A stretch of DNA of 33,045 nt. It comes from Phycisphaerales bacterium UBA1910 (GTDB lineage: Bacteria > Planctomycetota > Phycisphaerae > Phycisphaerales > UBA1924). Every line of letters begins with the position of its first letter. Position 1 is the first letter of the stretch. Made by a program: the position numbers and the translations under genes. Of the stretch, positions 1-7,643 are shown one piece after another. The notes under the pieces were generated by a model, which saw only the letters and a program-made list of their open reading frames with translations, was not told the DNA's origin and did not search any database. The stretch is taken from assembly GCA_002337545.1 (NCBI GenBank), contig DDGE01000057.1:1-33045 (forward strand), read 5' to 3'.

Positions 1-47
1 ACCACCAGCAGCTCGATGAGTGTAAATGCCTTATTCCGTCTTTCCAC
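1..47 (-). CDS. Type II pseudopilin / prepilin-like protein, N-terminal fragment
   Basis: Only the first codons are in the window; the gene continues beyond position 1. Read on the minus strand it gives VERRNKAFTLIELLVV, the class III prepilin signal: a short charged leader, then F-T-L-I-E with the Glu at position +5 of the mature protein, then the start of the hydrophobic helix. Such proteins are cleaved and N-methylated by prepilin peptidase and assemble into type IV pili or type II secretion pseudopili; planctomycetes carry many of them. I chose the GTG at 47 because GGAGG lies at 57-53, five bases upstream. An in-frame ATG at 59 is the alternative and would add MEVV. Family assignment is firm; which pilin subtype cannot be told from this fragment. 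Confidence 0.8.
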   Translation of the reverse strand, partial: MERRNKAFTLIELLV

Positions 48-59
48 GACGACCTCCAT

Positions 60-421
60 CCGTCAGCGTGTCAATGTACCTAGAACCGCTATCCAAGCGG
101 AAGAGTGCATCAAGACACAGACTTGTGTTCAGTATGGGACCGGTGCTCCCCGTTTGGAGCGTGTGATACACCGGTTGTCCTTGTTCCTATTCGCATAAGT
201 AGATCAAGAGGTTCCAGTCCTTTCCCGGACTCTTCATTGATCTCTCATCGTTTTCCATCTTACCGATGTCAGGGTTCAGTGCTTGCGAAGCACACACGAT
301 GCTCCACGACCCTGATGGTGTTTATACGACGCTTAGCGGGGTTTCGCTACACTGCCCCAGGCGTATCGTCGCAAATTTGATGAATTACCCCTCCCCTGCC
401 AAAACTGTAACAAAGCAAGTC
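60..421. other. Intergenic region without a gene (362 bp)
   Basis: This stretch separates the end of the glycosylphosphotransferase gene from the start of the pseudopilin gene, both on the minus strand, so it should hold the terminator of the first and the promoter of the second. Two small inverted repeats are visible: GTGCTT/AAGCAC at 279-293 with a 3-base loop, and AGTCC/GGACT at 216-231. Neither is followed by a clear T-run on the minus strand. The short open frames here have no protein-like composition. I see nothing else. Confidence 0.5.
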
Positions 422-1891
422 TCAGATGGCATTTGGGTGCACAAACCCCCGAATCAGGGTCAAAAACAGGATCCGAAGATCAAACCAGAGCGACCAGTTG
501 CGGATGTAAAAAAGATCGTACTGCAATCGTTTCCGCAGGCTGGTATCTCCACGGAGGCCGTTCACCTGTGCCCATCCGGTCATCCCTGCTTTGACCTGCT
601 GTCGCAACATATACCCGCGCCAGTCCTCCCGGAACCGATCGATTAACTCCGGTCGTTCGGGTCGTGGCCCGACGAGTGCCATATCTCCACGCAGCACATT
701 GAACAGCTGGGGCAGCTCATCCAGACTGGTTCGACGCAGCCACCGCCCAACCCGGGTGATGCGCGGGTCTTCACGCGTCGTCCAGCCGCCCTGCCCTTCG
801 CCATCATGCGGCTTCGATTCGAGCATTGTTCGGAACTTCCAGATCCAGAACACATCGCCACCCAGACTCACACGCTGCTGTTTAAACAGGACCCTTCCGG
901 GCGACTCGAGCCGGATAAGCAACGCGATCAAGAGCATCAGCGGCGAAAAGACTGCCAGTGCGGTGCACGCGCCGAGTACATCGAGTGAACGCTTGAGCAC
1001 CCCACCCATCCCGGCCATGGGGCTTTCCCGGTAACTCAGGATCGGCATGCCCTCGAGCTCAGACACCGTCATATTCTGAGGCAGATATCTCGGGTGCACA
1101 TCGGGAACGATGCGGACATCGACGGCAAACCGCTCGAGACGCTTGAGAATCAGGGGCAGCTGCGACGACATCGCACTGGGGATCGCGAGATATACCGCAT
1201 CCACTCGATTCTGTTCGAGCACCAGCTCCAGATCGCGGATCCCTCCGCGGACGGGCAACTCCATACATCGATCGCGTGAAGTCTGATCATGATGGGACAC
1301 GAAGTAGGTCACGCGAATCCCTGTCCATGAGTTGCGTGCAAGGGTCTGGGCTGTGATCTGCCCGAGCCGGCCGACACCGACGATCGCGACATGGCGCATG
1401 TTCCACCCACGCCGACGCATAAACCGCAGCCCGATCCGCACGATAACTCGCTGCCCCCCCACAAATATGGGGAGAAGCACAGTGAACATCGCGAGTTGGA
1501 ACCTGAATGGATCAGTTGCGAGACGCCAACCCACGCCGTGTGAACCTGCTGGTGGTCCGGCGACGGAGAACTGGCTCGATCCGATGGCCCAGAGCGCCAC
1601 GACCATCAGCATCGAAGACATAAACGCGACCTTGATGACCTGCCCCGCTTCACCGATGAGTGCCCGATCGCGTCGTGGCTTGTAGAGCTTGAACATGACC
1701 ATGTTCAACAGCACAATGGGTACAGCGAACAGAACAAGCGAGTCTTTGAAATAGGACTCCCACTCTGCAGGGAAAGATTGCCCGAAGCGGTGCACCCTGA
1801 TCGACCACGAACCAAAGGACGCCGCGCTGATCGCAGCCACATCAAGCAACGCAAATAGTGTCACGAACAGGTTGTGTCTCTGCTTGAGCAA
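422..1891 (-). CDS. Exopolysaccharide polyprenyl glycosylphosphotransferase (WcaJ/WbaP type)
   Basis: This 489-residue inner-membrane enzyme should transfer a sugar-1-phosphate from a nucleotide sugar to undecaprenyl phosphate, the first step of a repeat unit of exopolysaccharide or capsule. The N-terminal half has about four hydrophobic helices (roughly residues 9-27, 48-67, 87-105, 132-152), then a Rossmann-like segment with GVGRLG. The C-terminal half is the bacterial sugar transferase domain: a hydrophobic helix after RSLDVLGA, then KFRTM, DELPQLFNVLRGDMALVGPRPE, and GMTGWAQVNGLRGDT. Length fits the polyisoprenyl-phosphate hexose-1-phosphate transferase family. The start is TTG at 1891, supported by GGGGGAG just upstream on the minus strand; the next Met would cut off the first helix. 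No other polysaccharide genes are seen beside it, and the sugar specificity cannot be told. Confidence 0.92.
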   Translation of the reverse strand: MLKQRHNLFVTLFALLDVAAISAASFGSWSIRVHRFGQSFPAEWESYFKDSLVLFAVPIVLLNMVMFKLYKPRRDRALIGEAGQVIKVAFMSSMLMVVALWAIGSSQFSVAGPPAGSHGVGWRLATDPFRFQLAMFTVLLPIFVGGQRVIVRIGLRFMRRRGWNMRHVAIVGVGRLGQITAQTLARNSWTGIRVTYFVSHHDQTSRDRCMELPVRGGIRDLELVLEQNRVDAVYLAIPSAMSSQLPLILKRLERFAVDVRIVPDVHPRYLPQNMTVSELEGMPILSYRESPMAGMGGVLKRSLDVLGACTALAVFSPLMLLIALLIRLESPGRVLFKQQRVSLGGDVFWIWKFRTMLESKPHDGEGQGGWTTREDPRITRVGRWLRRTSLDELPQLFNVLRGDMALVGPRPERPELIDRFREDWRGYMLRQQVKAGMTGWAQVNGLRGDTSLRKRLQYDLFYIRNWSLWFDLRILFLTLIRGFVHPNAI

Positions 1892-1949
1892 TCGCTCCCC
1901 CTCGGACTACCACACGCCTCAGTGTATCAAGTTACGCTCTCTTCGCCGG

Positions 1950-2867
1950 TCATGATCGCTCAATCGCGGGAATTGACCCAAGGGCATCACGGAGCGTATC
2001 GCTGATATCCGCGCCAGAGGGCGGGATGATCCGGACGCGAACAAACAAGTCGCCGCGAGATCCGTTCGAGCCGTTGAGTCCGTGCCCCTTTATCCGGAAC
2101 TTGGACCCCGAAGCCGTCCCCTCGGGGATCGTGAGGGTCACGACACGATCGTCAAGCGTCCGCACATCCACCTTCGCTCCGAGCGTGGCCTCTGCGATAC
2201 TCAGTGCGAGATCTGTCACGACATCCAATGAATCATCGATGCGCGTGAACTTCCCGCCGGAATCGACCTGAATCTGCACATACAGGTCGCCCGCACGCCC
2301 TCCTTGCATCGGGCTCGGGAGCCCCTGCCCCTTTAGGCGAAGCTTCGCCCCGTGCTTTACACCCTTGGGCACCTGTACATCGATGCTGGTGAATCGTTCG
2401 CCGCGGGGGACACTGATGCTCTTGGTAGCGCCATGATGCACATCTTGAAGACTCACGCGTAGCCCGAGATGCAGATCCTTGCCCTTCATGGGGGCCCGAT
2501 GCTGTGTTCCCCCCGACGCGCCACGGCTTGCCCCGCCGAACCCACCGAATCCGCCCCCCATCCCTCCACCGAACATCGCATCGATGATCGATCCGAGATC
2601 GCCAAAGTCTACATCCTGGGCACGAACATGCTGATCCGACATCCCCGAGACGAAACGCTCATGACCGAGCCGGTCGTATTTGGCTTTTTTCTCCGGATCC
2701 GAAAGCACCTCATATGCTTCATTGAGTTCGGAGAACTTCTTCCCCGCATCCGGATCATCCGAAACATCAGGATGGAGCTTGCGTGCTTTGGCACGAAAAG
2801 CGGACTTGATGCTGTCCCCATCTGCGTCGCGTGCCACTCCCAAAATGTCGTAGTAACTCTGACTCAT
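1950..2867 (-). CDS. cbpA: DnaJ-type co-chaperone without zinc finger (CbpA-like)
   Basis: This is a 305-residue J-domain co-chaperone that would stimulate the ATPase of a DnaK-type Hsp70 and deliver client proteins in the cytoplasm. The J domain is at residues 4-70 with the key HPD triad at 32-34. A Gly-rich linker with GGGMGGGFGGFGG follows, then two C-terminal beta-barrel client-binding domains, visible as the DLHLGLRVSLQDVHHGATKSI and DGRVVTLTIPEGTASGSKFRI-like stretches (the latter reads DDRVVTLTIPEG here). The four CxxCxGxG repeats of true DnaJ are absent, which makes it type II (CbpA/DjlA-like). An upstream in-frame ATG at 2924 exists, but the 2867 ATG has GGAG eight bases before it, and the upstream part would run into the terminator hairpin of the neighbouring gene. 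It lies 58 bp upstream of the glycosylphosphotransferase gene in the same direction. Confidence 0.93.
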   Translation of the reverse strand: MSQSYYDILGVARDADGDSIKSAFRAKARKLHPDVSDDPDAGKKFSELNEAYEVLSDPEKKAKYDRLGHERFVSGMSDQHVRAQDVDFGDLGSIIDAMFGGGMGGGFGGFGGASRGASGGTQHRAPMKGKDLHLGLRVSLQDVHHGATKSISVPRGERFTSIDVQVPKGVKHGAKLRLKGQGLPSPMQGGRAGDLYVQIQVDSGGKFTRIDDSLDVVTDLALSIAEATLGAKVDVRTLDDRVVTLTIPEGTASGSKFRIKGHGLNGSNGSRGDLFVRVRIIPPSGADISDTLRDALGSIPAIERS

Positions 2868-2912
2868 GCTCGTGCTCCAAACACCACGGTGTGTGTTTGT
2901 GAGATCATAGAA

Positions 2913-2939
2913 AACAGGCCGCACAATGTACGGCCTGTT
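2913..2939 (-). terminator. Intrinsic terminator downstream of the CpeT-FKBP gene
   Basis: A perfect 9-bp inverted repeat, AACAGGCCG (2913-2921) and CGGCCTGTT (2931-2939), encloses a 9-base loop. On the minus strand the second arm runs into TTTTCTATG, a short T-tract. It sits between the stop at 2983 and the J-protein start at 2867, as expected for the end of the upstream minus-strand gene. Confidence 0.75.
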
Positions 2940-2982
2940 CTCATCTGAAGATCAAATTGATCTGTTGGCTGGACTGAATCAA

Positions 2983-4071
2983 TCAGTCGTGATTATGCCC
3001 CTCGTGGGAGTCGCCATGATCGTGTCCTTCGTGCGATACATCCTCAGCATGCTCGATGTGTGCCATCCAGACATTGAAGACGAGGGTCGCGTCGCCGGGG
3101 ATGTTGGCGCGGGGGTTGCCACGCTCGCCATAGCCGAGATATCCGGGAATGATGAGCTTGCGGTGGCTGCCGTTGGAGAACCCCTCCATGCCGATGCCCC
3201 AGCCAGTGATTGCGCGAGTTCCGGGCGGGTACTCGAACACAAACGGAAGGTCACGGCTGTAGCTCGAATCGAAGCGGGTTCCGTCGGTCAGGTACCCGTC
3301 ATAATGGACATGGAGTTCGTCACCTTCGTGGGGTGTGTGGTCCCCCTGAGGGCCGTAGTCGACGATGATCATGCCGTCCGGGCGACGATCGACACTCGCG
3401 AATGAGTCCGCACGCTCGTATTCGACGGCGCTGTCTGCGTCTGCACCCCAGACCACGCTGCCATCGGCTGCGTACCCGCGGTCGGCGACTGTAAGCGAAT
3501 CCCCGTCCAGATTGATGCTGCTGGTCATTTCAACCGCACCGCCGACACCCGTGGGGTAGGGATAAGGAGTTGAGCCGGAGAACCCATTCTGGGTTTCATC
3601 CAACTCGACATCAAGGGTCGCGATCAGGTCATCACGAGAGACGCTCGGGAAGTACTCCGTCGCAGCCCAGATGCCGTTAAAGAGTCCCATGCTTGCGGAA
3701 CCAACGGCGAACTCGTAAGTCCGCAGGCGAACCTCGTCTTTGTAGCGGTAGAGTTGGAAGATCGCGTTGCGGTACGGCTCCCACGGGGTCTCGGCTCGTA
3801 CACCCTCGACATAGAGCGTGTCACTCATACCTTCGACCGGTGCTGGCGCAACGGTCATCATGAGGGTGCTACCCCCGACGGCATCAGTTGTCCGCCAAGT
3901 CCCGGAGAGCTGATCTGCGATTTTGGCGATGCCCTCATCGGACCAGTTCGGCGCGTATTGCGCGGGTGCCTCGAACGCGGGCTGCTCACTCGACTTTGCG
4001 TCTTGGGCGTTTGCCACGCCACACGCAAGGACGGCACACATCGCGGTACTGATAAAACGACTTTTGAGCAT
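2983..4071 (-). CDS. Secreted CpeT-like / FKBP peptidyl-prolyl isomerase fusion with His-rich tail
   Basis: A 362-residue exported protein with three parts. Residues 1-22 are a Sec signal peptide ending ...CGVANA before QD. Residues about 45-225 resemble the CpcT/CpeT family: DTLYVEG, PYRNAIFQLYR, NGFSGSTPYPYP and the closing DRGYAADGSVVWGA. In cyanobacteria CpeT/CpcT proteins are phycobilin lyases; outside phototrophs their role is unknown. Residues about 230-337 are an FKBP-type isomerase: VHYDGYLTDGTRFDSS, ITGWGIGMEGF, KLIIPGYLGYGERG and the closing DATLVFNVWM. The last 25 residues contain eight His in HEGHDHGDSHEGHNHD, a probable metal-binding tail analogous in composition to SlyD. GGAG lies 9 bases before the ATG. 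The FKBP call is firm, the CpeT call is by recognised motifs only. Likely site is the periplasm. Confidence 0.85.
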   Translation of the reverse strand: MLKSRFISTAMCAVLACGVANAQDAKSSEQPAFEAPAQYAPNWSDEGIAKIADQLSGTWRTTDAVGGSTLMMTVAPAPVEGMSDTLYVEGVRAETPWEPYRNAIFQLYRYKDEVRLRTYEFAVGSASMGLFNGIWAATEYFPSVSRDDLIATLDVELDETQNGFSGSTPYPYPTGVGGAVEMTSSINLDGDSLTVADRGYAADGSVVWGADADSAVEYERADSFASVDRRPDGMIIVDYGPQGDHTPHEGDELHVHYDGYLTDGTRFDSSYSRDLPFVFEYPPGTRAITGWGIGMEGFSNGSHRKLIIPGYLGYGERGNPRANIPGDATLVFNVWMAHIEHAEDVSHEGHDHGDSHEGHNHD

Positions 4072-4248
4072 ACTGCTATCTCCTCGTTTGGTTGACTTGA
4101 GTCGTGTCTCATTCTAGACCCCCATCATCGGGTCTCCAGCCGCCAAATCTGAGAGATTCGGAAGGCCTGCCCCCCAGCATATAACGCTAGAAACGCGTCA
4201 AAATTGCATTTCTGATGCATCTCAAGGGACAATCTATCCGTATCCTGT
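4072..4248. promoter_or_regulatory. Divergent intergenic region
   Basis: The gap separates the FKBP gene (minus) from the two-TM protein gene (plus) and must hold promoters for both. It contains a 6-bp hairpin, AGACCC/GGGTCT at 4116-4135 with an 8-base loop, and TGCAT/ATGCA around 4205-4220. Neither can be tied to a known regulator. No gene is seen in it. Confidence 0.4.
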
Positions 4249-4278
4249 TTGAGGGGCGAGCAAAACTGTCGATATAGA
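4249..4278 (+). promoter_or_regulatory. Candidate sigma-70-type promoter of the first two-TM paralogue
   Basis: A -35-like TTGAGG (4249-4254) and a -10-like TATAGA (4273-4278) are separated by 18 bp. Each matches the consensus at 4 of 6 positions. The start would fall about 17 bases before the ATG at 4302, leaving room for the GGGGG run at 4292-4296 to act as ribosome binding site. Confidence 0.45.
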
Positions 4279-4301
4279 ACAGGCAGCCATCGGGGGTATC
4301 C

Positions 4302-4925
4302 ATGAGTACGCACACCTCAAGCTCTTCATCAGATCCGAACGAGGAAACCGACTCGTTCGATTCGTCCCATATCATCGGAACCCCAGAGCGATCGAATAAC
4401 GACTCACTCTTCGAGAACTACGAACGCCGCTCTCTGCGAACGATCATCGAAGAGCAGCGTGCATACAGAGATTCTCAGGCAGCTCAGGCCGCACGCGTTA
4501 TCCTCGATGACGCAGAGATCCCCGAGTTTGATATCTATGACCAGGACACAGCGGAGTACGAAGACTTCGAAAACTCGTCTTCACATGCCCCCCGCGTTCT
4601 CCGACTCAGAGTTCAAACTCAAAGAAAGAGCAAGCTCGGCACACTGGTCTCTCCGGGGGCACAGATCGTATACATCCTTCTTATCCTCGCTACGCTCGGT
4701 GGCACACTCGGACTCGCGTTATCCACGGACTCGCCGCACATGCTTCTCCTCGGCGGGGTCGCGACCCCGATGCTGCTCCCGCTGTGTGTATGGAGATGGG
4801 TTCGCTGGCTCGATTCATCGCCCTACTACTACCGCCTGCTCACATCACTCGGCGAGGATGCTCGGAACCTGCTTGAGTACCGATTGTTGTGGAAGAAATC
4901 TGCAACGAACTCGGCGAATCGGTGA
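4302..4925 (+). CDS. Two-TM protein of unknown function, paralogue of the next gene
   Basis: A 207-residue protein I cannot assign to a named family. Residues 1-115 are polar and partly low-complexity (Ser-rich start, acidic DIYDQDTAEYEDFE around 77-90) and probably cytoplasmic and disordered. Two hydrophobic segments follow at about 119-140 and 147-166. Directly after the second lies a block WVRWLDSSPYYYRLLTSLGE at 166-185, continuing DARNLL. The same arrangement and nearly the same block occur in the protein encoded 197 bp downstream, so the two are tandem paralogues. This one has the longer N-terminal tail and a short C-terminus. The start is supported by GGGGG six bases upstream. A membrane-bound scaffold or assembly role is conceivable but not shown by the sequence. 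Confidence 0.8.
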   Translation: MSTHTSSSSSDPNEETDSFDSSHIIGTPERSNNDSLFENYERRSLRTIIEEQRAYRDSQAAQAARVILDDAEIPEFDIYDQDTAEYEDFENSSSHAPRVLRLRVQTQRKSKLGTLVSPGAQIVYILLILATLGGTLGLALSTDSPHMLLLGGVATPMLLPLCVWRWVRWLDSSPYYYRLLTSLGEDARNLLEYRLLWKKSATNSANR

Positions 4926-4980
4926 AACGAAGCCCGCCCTCTCTCGTTCATCACGAGTCGCTGGGGAACTATCGAAGCCT

Positions 4981-5010
4981 CCGCGAAAATGAAAACGCGG
5001 TGCGATTTTT
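4981..5010 (+). terminator. Weak terminator-like hairpin between the paralogues
   Basis: CCGCG (4981-4985) and CGCGG (4996-5000) form a 5-bp GC stem with a 10-base A-rich loop; a run of five T begins at 5006. The stem is short and the T-run is offset by five bases, so termination here may be partial. Confidence 0.4.
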
Positions 5011-5122
5011 CCAACTAACACAGTAGCGAATCATTTAGAATTGCATACAGTTCAGCAACATCATACCTCGTGGGAGCGGGGCCAGAAAAAGCATACATAC
5101 ATCATGATGCGCAGGGGAGTGC

Positions 5123-5653
5123 ATGGGGGAAGATCCGAGAGCGAAGAGAAAAGAGCTATTGCCCAACATCGATCCTTCGTGGGTCGAGCAGGCGATCTCG
5201 AAACCTGAAGAAGAAGCCGAACCCGAGATTGACCCTGATGACCCCAATGCGGTCTGGGTCTTCGGGAATGATCCTGAAGCGAAGATTTCGAATATTCACG
5301 ACAAGCGCTCTCTCGTACGCAAGCAGATGCTCAGCGCGGGCGGGCAGTTCGTGATGGGCATCCTGATGATGTTTGTTTGTCTCGGACTCGTCATTATGGC
5401 GATTACAAATCCGGTTCTCCAGTACATCATCCCTGCTGCGGTCTTTGCCCCGATCAGTTTCTGGTATATGCGTATCCGCTGGCGTCGTTGGCTCGGCTCT
5501 GCACCATACTTCTACCGCCTGATGACCTCGCTTGGTGAAGACGCGGAGAACATCCTCGTCGATCATGAAACGAAGAAACGGCAAAAGTATGTCAACAAAG
5601 TCGGCGACCTCTACGCCGTGAATACCAAACCCAAGAAGAAGAAACGACGATAA
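5123..5653 (+). CDS. Two-TM protein of unknown function, paralogue of the previous gene
   Basis: A 176-residue protein of unknown function. The N-terminal 70 residues are charged and acidic (EEEAEPEIDPDDP around 30-41). Hydrophobic segments lie at about 75-95 and 98-116. They are followed by WRRWLGSAPYFYRLMTSLGE at 120-139 and DAENIL, matching the corresponding block of the upstream gene at about 14 of 20 positions. The C-terminus is strongly basic and ends KPKKKKRR, a feature its paralogue lacks. AGGGGAG immediately before the ATG supports the start, with a short spacing. The conserved Arg/Trp/Tyr block right after TM2 suggests an amphipathic membrane-proximal helix. Both genes are read in the same direction and the pair ends at a strong terminator. 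Confidence 0.82.
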   Translation: MGEDPRAKRKELLPNIDPSWVEQAISKPEEEAEPEIDPDDPNAVWVFGNDPEAKISNIHDKRSLVRKQMLSAGGQFVMGILMMFVCLGLVIMAITNPVLQYIIPAAVFAPISFWYMRIRWRRWLGSAPYFYRLMTSLGEDAENILVDHETKKRQKYVNKVGDLYAVNTKPKKKKRR

Positions 5654-5672
5654 CCAACCCAGACACCTAAAA

Positions 5673-5699
5673 AAACACCCACCGACCTGGTGGGTGTTT
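5673..5699. terminator. Bidirectional intrinsic terminator between convergent genes
   Basis: AAACACCCACC (5673-5683) and GGTGGGTGTTT (5689-5699) form an 11-bp stem with a 5-base loop. On the minus strand the stem runs into a long T-tract (the A-run at 5669-5675), ideal for ending mdh transcripts; on the plus strand TTTCAGTTT follows. It lies between the second two-TM paralogue and mdh. Confidence 0.9.
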
Positions 5700-5721
5700 C
5701 AGTTTAGACTGAGTGTGTTGA

Positions 5722-6687
5722 TCACCCGAGTTCGGGGAATCGTTCCTTGACGATCTTCACCAGATCTTCGACATGCGAGGCGGACTCGTCGAAGAGCTTC
5801 TGCTCTTCATCAGTGAGCTTGAACTCGACGATCTTCTCAACGCCGTCCTTGCCGAGCAGCGCGGGGACGCCGACGAACAGGCCCTTGTGCCCGAACTGCC
5901 CGTCGAGGTACGCTGCGGATGGGATGATCCGTTTCTTGTCCTTGATAATCGCCTCGGCCATCTGGATGGTGCCGAGTGCAGGGGCGTAGTAGGCGCTTGT
6001 TCCCATGAGCTTGACGATCTCGCCGCCGCCGACCTTTGCACGCTCGACACACGCGGTGATCTTCTCTTCCGAGAGCATGTCCGAAACGGGGATGCCGTGG
6101 ACAGATGTCAGACGGGGGAAGGGGACCATGTCGTCGCCGTGCCCACCGAGAAGCATCGCCTGAACATCCTCAACGCTCACACCCAGTTCCCACGCGATGA
6201 ACGCACGGTAACGGGCACAATCGAGCGCACCGGCCTGGCCCATAATGCGGTTGGTCGGGAACCCGGTCGCCTTCCACGCGGTGTAGACCATCGCGTCGAG
6301 GGGGTTGGATACGAGGATCACGATCGAATCGGGCGCATGCTTCTTGATGTTCTCAGAAACGGACTTGACGATCTTGACATTGGTCTCGATCAGGTCATCC
6401 CGGCTCATGCCCGGCTTGCGGGGCAGACCCGCGGTCACGATCACGACATCGCTGTCTGCGATGTCTTCGTAATCAAAGGTACCCGTGAGGGTTGAATCGA
6501 ACCCATCGATCGGTGCACAGCAACCCAGATCGATCATCTTGCCCTTGGGCATGTGCTGATCGGGTGCGTCAGGGCGAGGGATGTCGAGGAGCACGATGTC
6601 TCCGAGTTCCTTCTGAGCAGCCCAGTGCGCACAGGTCGCACCCACATTTCCAGCTCCGATGATCGAGATCTTGGCACGCTTTGGCAT
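5722..6687 (-). CDS. mdh: Malate dehydrogenase (LDH-like type)
   Basis: A 321-residue NAD-dependent malate dehydrogenase of the LDH/MDH superfamily, oxidising malate to oxaloacetate in the TCA cycle. The nucleotide-binding GAGNVG is at residues 11-16 and the acidic residue ending the second strand is D35 in LLDIPRPD, which favours NAD over NADP. The active-site loop reads GLPRKPGMSRDDL (88-100); the Arg at the specificity position indicates malate rather than lactate. VSNPLDAM (127-133) and the catalytic His183 in GGHGDDMVP complete the set. An upstream in-frame start at 6747 is possible, but AAAGGA sits about 8 bases before the ATG at 6687 and the protein then begins at the usual place. The gene appears monocistronic, ending at the strong terminator near 5690. 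Confidence 0.96.
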   Translation of the reverse strand: MPKRAKISIIGAGNVGATCAHWAAQKELGDIVLLDIPRPDAPDQHMPKGKMIDLGCCAPIDGFDSTLTGTFDYEDIADSDVVIVTAGLPRKPGMSRDDLIETNVKIVKSVSENIKKHAPDSIVILVSNPLDAMVYTAWKATGFPTNRIMGQAGALDCARYRAFIAWELGVSVEDVQAMLLGGHGDDMVPFPRLTSVHGIPVSDMLSEEKITACVERAKVGGGEIVKLMGTSAYYAPALGTIQMAEAIIKDKKRIIPSAAYLDGQFGHKGLFVGVPALLGKDGVEKIVEFKLTDEEQKLFDESASHVEDLVKIVKERFPELG

Positions 6688-6784
6688 CTTGATTCGTCCT
6701 TTCCCATCCAGTGGGGTCGTTGAAAATCCTCGTTGATCCGTCAGCACTTCCCCGACGGGAGGGGATGAATCCTAGTCAGCACAA

Positions 6785-6811
6785 ACCCGTTTCACGAATC
6801 GAAATTCGGGT
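6785..6811 (-). terminator. Weak terminator-like hairpin
   Basis: On the minus strand CGAAT-TTCG-ATTCG forms a 5-bp stem with a UUCG tetraloop, and an alternative outer pairing ACCCG/CGGGT spans 6785-6811. Only TTTGTG follows. It lies two bases past the stop of the unknown gene at 6813, where a terminator would be expected. Confidence 0.4.
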
Positions 6812-6812
6812 A

Positions 6813-7643
6813 TCAGTGCGATTCGGAGGGGGATTCTTCGCTCTCTTCGTCCAACCACTCAACCCGCACCGGATCGAGGGGCTTGGCGAGCTTGGGAGGC
6901 AGGGGAACCGCACAACTCGCCCCCCCACTCACCACGGGGATGAGCAACGGCTGACCCGATTGCAGGTCCCCCGTCACGGGCGCAACGATGTCCTTTTCAG
7001 CGCCGCCCGCGAGGAAGTTGAACTGGCGGTACACCTGACAGATCGGGCGGATGACATGCGGGTGATCGACCTTGCCGTCGCAGGCGCTGAGGTACGCGTC
7101 GATCATGGTCAGGACATCTTCATCCGGTTGCCCGCCAAAGTTCTCTCTGCAAATCGCGACGGGTGCACCCTCGAACATCTCCGTCCCCGGCGTCGCGATC
7201 AGGACTTCCCCGATGAACCCCGCGTCGAGGAGCATCTCCGCCAGCTCACCCGGATGGAATGTCTTGAATCGATCGGATTTCACGATCCAGACAACACCCT
7301 CGTGCAGCGCTTCCTCCCACGCGGATTTTGCGTCCTCGATGAGCTCGATGATCGATTCAGGCATGGGTTCGGCACGCCAGATCTCGTTGAGCGCCGCGGC
7401 GTGCTCCTTGATCCCGAGTTCTGCCTTGTCCATCGCGAGCGGACGCTCTTCCGGGTCGATCTTCTCGATCTCACCCAGCGCCATCGCGTGTGCGTGCAGC
7501 GCGATGGTGGGTGCGACGGAGTCTTTCCATCGCTGCCCTTCCTCTGTGTCGGGGAGGGAGACGGCGCTCTGCGCATAATGCACCCAACCCGCGAGTAGCA
7601 CTGCCCAGGTCGAGTTGTCCGGCGTATCAGGTCTTTGCGTCAT
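6813..7643 (-). CDS. Conserved-looking protein of unknown function
   Basis: A 276-residue soluble-looking protein that I do not recognise. It is rich in Glu, Ala and Trp-containing helical stretches in the first half (for example WKDSVAPTIALHAHAMALGEIEKID), has a mixed alpha/beta second half with FHPGELAEMLLDAGFIGEVLIATPG and a very acidic end (EWLDEESEESPSESH). No signal peptide or transmembrane segment is seen from the ATG at 7643. A longer frame to 7748 exists but would overlap much more of the protease gene and has a cysteine-rich, unlikely start. The start overlaps the end of the upstream CPBP protease gene by 17 bp, so the two are probably co-transcribed and translationally coupled. Function unknown. 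Confidence 0.78.
   Translation of the reverse strand: MTQRPDTPDNSTWAVLLAGWVHYAQSAVSLPDTEEGQRWKDSVAPTIALHAHAMALGEIEKIDPEERPLAMDKAELGIKEHAAALNEIWRAEPMPESIIELIEDAKSAWEEALHEGVVWIVKSDRFKTFHPGELAEMLLDAGFIGEVLIATPGTEMFEGAPVAICRENFGGQPDEDVLTMIDAYLSACDGKVDHPHVIRPICQVYRQFNFLAGGAEKDIVAPVTGDLQSGQPLLIPVVSGGASCAVPLPPKLAKPLDPVRVEWLDEESEESPSESH

Noticed and set aside
5773..6495. A 240-codon plus-strand frame over mdh
   Set aside because: Antisense shadow of a complete, motif-bearing malate dehydrogenase; composition is low-complexity Arg/Asp/Glu.
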